Below the pieces are notes generated by a model. The model saw only the letters and a program-made list of their open reading frames with translations, made no database searches and was not told the DNA's origin. Source: S015-6 sp964479535 (GTDB lineage: Bacteria; Desulfobacterota; DSWW01). From it: a DNA stretch of 64,000 bases. Numbering within the stretch: the first letter of the stretch is position 1; every line of letters begins with the position of its first letter. Below are positions 59,091 through 64,000 of this stretch, in pieces. The stretch lies in the NCBI GenBank assembly GCA_964479535.1, contig CAYZMM010000014.1, positions 1 through 64,000 of the forward strand, read 5' to 3'. The translations under genes and the position numbers were made by a program.

Positions 59091-60299
59091 TTATGAAGGT
59101 TCTTTTTGGAAAAGAAGATCCAGAATCCCGCTTCCATCCTCGAGGAGGAGTCCGCTCTGCTCCGCATCCTTCTCGCTGTAGCGCCTGCCGGAGGGCGGCC
59201 CGTGGGGATACAGGAGAAACGGCACAGGCGCCTCCGCGTGCGTTCGGATGCGCAGGGGCGTCAGATGGTCCGGCAGCACCATGAGCCGGTATTCGACCCC
59301 CAGCCTGGAAAGTCCCTTCCTAAGCACACCCAGCACCCCTTCATCGAACCGCTCGATCGCCTCCACCTTCTCCCCGAGGTTGCCGCGGTGACTCGCCTCG
59401 TCCGGGGCCTCCACATGCAGAAAGGCAAAATCGAATTCGCTCAGGGCCTTCACCACGGCAAAGGCCTTGCCCTGGTAATTCGTGTCCAGATCCCCGGTTG
59501 CCCCCGGAACATCGATCGTCTCCAGACCGGCGCATCTGCCCAGCCCCTTGATCAGATCCACGGCGGACACGGTCACGCCGCTGATCCCGTACCGTTCCCT
59601 CAGCGTGGGCATCCGCGGCTTGTGTCCCTCGCCCCAGAGCCATATGGCATTCGCAATTCCCTCGCGAGGCGGGTCGCCCTGCCCCCCCGCGTGCGACTGC
59701 AGCAAGTCCCTGGCCTGGTCCATCAATCGCCTCAACGGTTCGTCGCCCGCCCCGCGGGGCAGGTGGGATTCGACCGGCTGCCCGAGGATGTCGTGAGGGG
59801 GCGTGGTTTCCAGCCCGTCAAAGCGTCTCCTGCCGTCCCGCCAGAGAAGGATGTGCCGGTACGACACGCCCGGGTGGAACTGGAAATCCCGGCCCGCCAA
59901 GGCCTGGTTCAGGGCTTCGATACAGGTCTTCGCCCTCTCTGTGGAAATGCCTCCGCCGCTGTGGTCCGCCATGCAGCGTCCGGCAGGGCCCTCTTCGAGG
60001 GTGACCAGGTTGCAGCGGAAGGCCACGTCCTCCGGCCCCAGGTCCAGGCCCATGCTGGCAGCCTCGAGGGGCGCCCTTCCGGTGTAGTAGGCTCGAGGCG
60101 AGTAGCCCATCAAGGACATGTTGGCAACATCGCTGCCGGGAGGCATGCCCTCCGGGATGGTCCGCACCCGTCCCACCTGCCCGTTTCGTGCGAAGAAATC
60201 CATGTTGGGGGTACGGCTCGCCTCCAGAGGGGTGCGCCCCTGGAGTTCCTCGATCGGCTCGTCCGCCATACCGTCTCCCACGACCATGATGAACTTCAA
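59091..60299 (-). CDS. apgM: cofactor-independent phosphoglycerate mutase, archaeal type
   Basis: Interconverts 2- and 3-phosphoglycerate. The 402-residue alkaline-phosphatase-superfamily enzyme begins KFIMVVGDGMADEP (metal Asp) and has the nucleophile Ser in DVANMSLMGYSPRAYYTGRAPLEAASMG, SGGGISTE, TLRERYGISGVTVSAVDLIKGLG, GDLDTNYQGKA, FLHVEAPDEASHRG and the metal site VLPDHLTPLRIRTHAEAPVPFLLY. This is the ApgM family, common in archaea and in many Desulfobacterota. The frame starts with TTG 60299 behind GGGGGGGCGGATCC; an ATG lies four codons in. Confidence 0.92.
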   Translation of the reverse strand: MKFIMVVGDGMADEPIEELQGRTPLEASRTPNMDFFARNGQVGRVRTIPEGMPPGSDVANMSLMGYSPRAYYTGRAPLEAASMGLDLGPEDVAFRCNLVTLEEGPAGRCMADHSGGGISTERAKTCIEALNQALAGRDFQFHPGVSYRHILLWRDGRRRFDGLETTPPHDILGQPVESHLPRGAGDEPLRRLMDQARDLLQSHAGGQGDPPREGIANAIWLWGEGHKPRMPTLRERYGISGVTVSAVDLIKGLGRCAGLETIDVPGATGDLDTNYQGKAFAVVKALSEFDFAFLHVEAPDEASHRGNLGEKVEAIERFDEGVLGVLRKGLSRLGVEYRLMVLPDHLTPLRIRTHAEAPVPFLLYPHGPPSGRRYSEKDAEQSGLLLEDGSGILDLLFQKEPS

Positions 60300-60339
60300 G
60301 GATCCGCCCCCCCTGTGCCGCCCGTCCGGACTATAGTGA

Positions 60340-60400
60340 TAAACGGGTTGAACAATTAGCTATAATTTATTATTATAATTGCAGATAATGGTCTATTGGC
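60340..60400 (-). promoter_or_regulatory. AT-rich promoter region ahead of apgM
   Basis: A 60-base island of A/T runs (ATTATAATAATAAATTATAGCT on the opposite reading) lies between fabF and apgM and contains several TATAAT- and TATAGT-like hexamers, with TTGCAA and TTGTTC as possible -35 elements. The exact promoter could not be fixed. Confidence 0.35.
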
Positions 60401-60403
60401 GGG

Positions 60404-61654
60404 TCAGGTCGCCTCCGAGTATTTCCGGAATACGAGCGAGCCGTTGGTCCCCCCGAAACCGAAGGAATTGGACATGGCCGTCCGGGCCGGCACCTCTCTG
60501 GCCTGGTTCGGCACGTAGTCCAGATCGCATTCCGGGTCCGGGTGGTCGTAGTTGATCGTAGGCGGGAGAACTCCGTGCTCCAGGGAGAGAAGGGTGTAGA
60601 TCGCCTCGATGGCGCCCACAGCGCCCAGAAGGTGTCCTGTCATGGACTTGGTCGAGCTAACGAGCAGCTTCTCTGCGTGGGGTCCGAACACCTTCTTGAC
60701 CGCCTGGGTTTCCACGAGGTCGTTGTAAGCCGTCCCGGTGCCGTGGGCATTCATGTAGTCCACCTCCTCGGGCACGATTCGCGCATCCCGCAGGGCGGCA
60801 CGCATGCATTCGGCGGCGCCCTCCCCCTCCGGCGACGGAGCGGTGATGTGGTGGGCGTCCCCGTTCTGACCGTAACCGACGATCTCGCCCCGAATGCGGG
60901 CGCCCCTCTTCACGGCGTGCCCGTGCTCTTCCAGGATCAGGACACCGGCTCCCTCTCCCATGACGAAGCCGTCCCGATCCCTCTCGAAGGGACGGCAGGC
61001 CTTCTCGGGGTCGTCGTTTCGCCGTGAAAGGGCCCGCATGGCGGCAAAGGCGCTGACCGCAAGGCGCGTGACAGCCGCCTCCGCACCCCCTGCGATCACG
61101 ATGTCCGCCTCTCCCCCGCGGATCATCCGGAAGGCATGGCCCACACTGTGTGTGCTGGCACTGCAGGCCGTGGAGAAGCACAGGTTCGGGCCCCTGGCGC
61201 CGAACCGGATGGCGATCTGTCCGGGCGCCAGGTTCGGGATGATCATGGGCACATAGAAGGGGGACATTCGACCCGGCCCCTTCTTCTCCAGAACGTGGTA
61301 CGCACTCTCGCAGGTCTGCAGGCCGCCGAAACCGGTACCGAAGACGACCCCCACTCGATCGGCGTTCCCGTTGTGAAGGAAGGAGCCGGCCTCGGCCACA
61401 GCGAGCTCACTCGCCGCCATCCCGAAATGCACGAAGGGGTCGGTCCTGCGGACCTCCTTCCTGTCCATGAACTGCTCGGGATCGAAGTCCGTCACCAGGC
61501 CTGCGATCTGGCAGGCGAGATCCGACACGTCGAACCGCTCGATCTTCCTGATCCCCGAACAGCCCTCGCAGAGTGCTTCCCAGTTTCGCTCCACGCCCAA
61601 GCCAAGAGGGGTCACCAGGCCCATGCCGGTTACGACCACGCGCGTCTCGCTCAC
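60404..61654 (-). CDS. fabF: beta-ketoacyl-ACP synthase II
   Basis: Elongating condensing enzyme of fatty-acid synthesis. The 416-residue KAS II has VVVTGMGLVTPLG, the nucleophile Cys in STACSASTHSVGHAFRMI, the two catalytic His residues in YMNAHGTGTAYNDLVET and STKSMTGHLLGAVGA, and the terminal NSFGFGGTNGSLVF. It starts at GTG 61654 with AAGGGG seven bases upstream. It stands apart from other fab genes, so it may serve general synthesis or a specialised chain. Confidence 0.93.
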   Translation of the reverse strand: MSETRVVVTGMGLVTPLGLGVERNWEALCEGCSGIRKIERFDVSDLACQIAGLVTDFDPEQFMDRKEVRRTDPFVHFGMAASELAVAEAGSFLHNGNADRVGVVFGTGFGGLQTCESAYHVLEKKGPGRMSPFYVPMIIPNLAPGQIAIRFGARGPNLCFSTACSASTHSVGHAFRMIRGGEADIVIAGGAEAAVTRLAVSAFAAMRALSRRNDDPEKACRPFERDRDGFVMGEGAGVLILEEHGHAVKRGARIRGEIVGYGQNGDAHHITAPSPEGEGAAECMRAALRDARIVPEEVDYMNAHGTGTAYNDLVETQAVKKVFGPHAEKLLVSSTKSMTGHLLGAVGAIEAIYTLLSLEHGVLPPTINYDHPDPECDLDYVPNQAREVPARTAMSNSFGFGGTNGSLVFRKYSEAT

Positions 61655-61710
61655 TCTAGAACCCCTTCACATACCGTTGTGTTCAAGGTAAAAAGGATTC
61701 GCAGTCCTTG

Positions 61711-62439
61711 TCAACCTTTGAACACGGCTGTGAGCTTCATCAAGTACTCCGTTATCCGGGTCAGATCGTCGGTCAACATCAGAAGGCCGACGCCGATCAA
61801 AAGCAGCCCACTCGTGATCCTGATCGCCTGGAAGTGCCTCTTGATCCAGGAGGAGACGTGTATGAACCGGTCAACCGCCGCAGCGGAAAGCAAGAAGGGA
61901 ATGCCCAGCCCGGCCGAGTAGACCCCCAGGAGCCCGATTCCCTGGACAACCGTCTCCCGGGTGCTCGCCATGAAGAGGATGGCGGCCAGGATCGGACCGA
62001 TGCACGGTGTCCAGCCGAAGGCAAAGGCCATCCCGACCAGAAAGGACCCGAAGGGGCCGAAGGTCTTCGTCTTCTGGTGGAAGCGCCTCTCCTGGTCCAG
62101 GAACCCGATGCGAAACACGCCGAGAACGAGCAGGCCGAGGACGATCACCAGGACGCCCGCGACCTTACGGAGAATTTCGAGCTCCGCAATCAGGAACTTG
62201 CCCAGAAACGTGGCGGAAGCCCCCATGGCTACGAAGACGAAGGAGAATCCGAGGACGAAGATCAGGGAGTTGGAAAGAACCCTCATCGAGGACTTTCGAT
62301 TCGATTCCTCCCCGCGCATCTCGCTCAGGGACACACCCGAGACGAAGCTCAGATAGGCGGGAATCAACGGCAGGATGCAGGGGGAGAGGAAGGAGAGAAG
62401 GCCGGCGGTGAAGGCGGCGTACAAAGACGTGTTTTCCAT
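61711..62439 (-). CDS. ccdA: cytochrome c biogenesis protein CcdA
   Basis: A 242-residue polytopic membrane protein with about six transmembrane helices. It shuttles electrons from cytoplasmic thioredoxin to periplasmic thiol partners, notably for cytochrome c maturation. The paired redox cysteines lie in FLSPCILPLIPAYLS (helix 1) and GWTPCIGPILAA (helix 4), the classic CcdA/DsbD-beta arrangement. Start ATG 62439 (MENTSLYAAF) is used; the longer in-frame stretch is not conserved-looking. The thioredoxin-like partner is not in the window. Confidence 0.92.
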   Translation of the reverse strand: MENTSLYAAFTAGLLSFLSPCILPLIPAYLSFVSGVSLSEMRGEESNRKSSMRVLSNSLIFVLGFSFVFVAMGASATFLGKFLIAELEILRKVAGVLVIVLGLLVLGVFRIGFLDQERRFHQKTKTFGPFGSFLVGMAFAFGWTPCIGPILAAILFMASTRETVVQGIGLLGVYSAGLGIPFLLSAAAVDRFIHVSSWIKRHFQAIRITSGLLLIGVGLLMLTDDLTRITEYLMKLTAVFKG

Positions 62440-62523
62440 CGAAGGCGACTCCCGTCGGAAGTATTTCCATGTTGATTCGAACCACACAATATAGCTGGTT
62501 TTTCCCCTCAAATCACCCCCAAA

Positions 62524-62552
62524 TTGACAACCAGAAGGCGTGCTTCTACAGT
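62524..62552 (+). promoter_or_regulatory. sigma-70 promoter for the right-edge lipoprotein gene
   Basis: A perfect TTGACA (62524-62529), a 17-base spacer and TACAGT (62547-62552) lie about 75 bases upstream of the lipoprotein ATG, in the gap divergent from ccdA. Confidence 0.65.
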
Positions 62553-62628
62553 CTAACCCTTAGAGCCGGGGAGAGCACACACGGATTCGTCGTTTCACAG
62601 GTGCTTTAGAGAGCCGGGGCAGCGCAAC

Positions 62629-64000
62629 ATGAACAGGTACAGGAGAGCCGGTTACCGCCCTTCCGCATGGCTCGTCCCGCTTCTTTCCCTGATGCTCGCG
62701 GCCTGCTCGGCCCTGACGAGATACCCGGTGGAGACACGGGGCCTCGTCAGCGACTTCGAGCAAGGCAGCTCGAGCAAGGCGTTCCGGCAGGCGGACAAAC
62801 GTTCGAACAAGGGCCTGAACAGGTTGGCCTACCTTCTGGAGGGGGGGATGATTCTCCACACCCGGGGGGAGCTCGAACAGAGCAATGCCGCCTTCGACGA
62901 GGCCGAGGATGTGATCCGGCACCACGAGGAGAAGGCGGTTGTGAGCCTCTCCAAAGGGACGGCCCAGGTGGGGAGCGTCTTCCTCAACGAGAAGACGCTC
63001 CCTTACAGCGGCGAGCCTTTCGAAAAGGTGCTCGTCAACACCTTCAAGGCGGCGAACTACCTCTTTCTCCACGATTACGAAGGGGCCCGTGTGGAGATCA
63101 TGAGAAGCTTCGCCCGACAGAGGGAGAATGAAAGAAGGCACCGGGAGGAGGTTGAGCAGATCCGGAACGAAGCCCGGAGCCGGGGGGTCTCTTCACGGGC
63201 GGTTCTTCGGGCAGTGGAGGCCCGGTATGCGGACCAGGAGCAAATCGTCCGGAGTGTGAAGAACCTGTACGAGGACGCCTTTGCCTACTACCTGTCGGCC
63301 CTGGTGTACGAGCTGAACCGAGAGTACAACGACGCCTACATCGACCTGAAGAAGGTGCAGGCCCTCCGGCCGGGGGTGCCTTGCGTGGAAAACGACCTTC
63401 TCAGGATGGCCAGCCTCTCGGGGTTCAGGGAGGAACTGGGAGAGTATTCGAAGCACCTGGGAAGAGGCCCGCGAACGCTGGATCGTCTGGAGGAGGGCGA
63501 GTTGGTCGTCATCTTCGGCTCTGGGATGGCACCTCGGAAGAGAGAGGTCAAGATATCGATCCCCATTCCGGATGTGGGAATCATCCCCCTGGCCTTTCCG
63601 AAGTACGAGACCCTTCCGAACCGGATCGGTTACGGGGCCGTCTACGACCGCGAAGGAAGATTTTACGGCAGGACCTTCATGCTCACCGACATCGAGGCGA
63701 TCGCCATTCGGAACCTGCACGACCGGATGACCACCCTGGCCCTCAAACAGATACTCCGGTCCGCCGTCAAGGGCGCCGTGGTGAAGGTTGCCCGGGACGA
63801 AGGCGGAACGGCAGCGGAGGTGATCGCCAACCTCTACAATGTGTTCACCGAACAGGCCGACCTGCGCTGCTGGCAGACCCTGCCGCAGAACCTGCAGGTG
63901 GCCCGCATCCCCTTGTCCGCGGGCCGGCACGAACTCGTCTTCGCCCTTCATGCGAAGGCGGGGGGCAGGGCCCAGGAAAGGGAGTTCGTACTGGACGTTT
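62629..64000 (+). CDS. COG3014-like outer-membrane lipoprotein (3' end outside window)
   Basis: An open frame from ATG 62629 runs 457 codons to the window end without a stop. The signal peptide WLVPLLSLMLAAC has the lipobox LAAC at about residues 23-26, so the mature protein is lipid-anchored. The body has TPR-like helical segments (LEQSNAAFDEAEDVIR, ANYLFLHDYEGARVEIMRS, YDEDAFAYYLSAL-type region) and a later beta-rich part (ELVVIFGSGMAPRKREVKISIPI). This layout fits the COG3014 family, whose genes often lie beside LpoB-like penicillin-binding-protein activators. Whether that is so here cannot be seen. The family call is moderate. Confidence 0.75.
   Translation, partial: MNRYRRAGYRPSAWLVPLLSLMLAACSALTRYPVETRGLVSDFEQGSSSKAFRQADKRSNKGLNRLAYLLEGGMILHTRGELEQSNAAFDEAEDVIRHHEEKAVVSLSKGTAQVGSVFLNEKTLPYSGEPFEKVLVNTFKAANYLFLHDYEGARVEIMRSFARQRENERRHREEVEQIRNEARSRGVSSRAVLRAVEARYADQEQIVRSVKNLYEDAFAYYLSALVYELNREYNDAYIDLKKVQALRPGVPCVENDLLRMASLSGFREELGEYSKHLGRGPRTLDRLEEGELVVIFGSGMAPRKREVKISIPIPDVGIIPLAFPKYETLPNRIGYGAVYDREGRFYGRTFMLTDIEAIAIRNLHDRMTTLALKQILRSAVKGAVVKVARDEGGTAAEVIANLYNVFTEQADLRCWQTLPQNLQVARIPLSAGRHELVFALHAKAGGRAQEREFVLDV

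Overview
The window looks like one stretch of chromosome from a GC-rich, strictly bacterial genome. The most likely source is a Desulfobacterota-type (former Deltaproteobacteria) organism. This is inferred from gene content: a PxxKW cysteine-rich protein, tandem sigma-54 activators, citramalate-type isoleucine synthesis, an AmrS radical SAM enzyme, a B12-binding methylmalonyl-CoA mutase subunit, archaeal-type ApgM, and the tilS-ftsH-folP-cdaA-cdaR-glmM gene order. No rRNA, CRISPR array or insertion sequence was seen. Nearly all of the window is housekeeping DNA. The accessory parts are the left edge and the regulatory block near 19-26 kb.

Left edge (1-1716): the end of an integrated element. 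It holds the C-terminus of an excisionase-like protein, two tiny overlapping ORFs, and a tyrosine integrase reading towards a tRNA-Gly(GCC) whose 3' end is the presumed attachment site. The rest of the element lies outside the window.

1.7-16.6 kb (all minus strand): a long, tightly packed block, tilS-ftsH-folP-cdaA-cdaR-glmM-nnr-tsaE-lysC-cimA-comEA-like-mtaB-tRNA-Gly. It covers tRNA modification, membrane proteolysis, folate, c-di-AMP and cell-wall precursor supply, NADHX repair, and aspartate- and citramalate-derived amino acids. The tRNA appears to have its own promoter inside the 3' end of mtaB.

16.6-20 kb: an Rrf2-type Fe-S regulator, a lipoprotein, a cobalamin-binding mutase subunit and an enoyl-CoA hydratase, then a fibronectin-III surface protein with a C-terminal anchor-like tail. 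A well-formed sigma-54 promoter precedes the surface protein.

20-26.3 kb: one soluble histidine kinase and three consecutive sigma-54 activators. One activator is canonical, one carries GAFTDA in place of GAFTGA, and one has a receiver without the phosphorylation site. This block plus the sigma-54-promoted surface protein is the most interesting unit in the window.

26.5-44.7 kb: a bifunctional nuclease, MiaB, HypA/HypB, RibBA, a RumA-type RNA methyltransferase, PxxKW protein, type-4 UDG, NAD synthetase, PilZ protein, an aminotransferase/acyl-CoA ligase pair, FolK/FolB, LapA-like, HIT, IhfB, SppA and ribosomal protein S1.

44.7-64 kb: Cmk, AroA, TyrA and PheA (Phe/Tyr synthesis) from a clear promoter; MiaA, MutL and a divergent thymidylate-synthase-like protein; ProB/ProA; RtcB/AmrS; a small zinc-ribbon protein; ApgM; FabF; CcdA; and a lipoprotein cut by the right edge. 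Several genes appear to use TTG or GTG starts.
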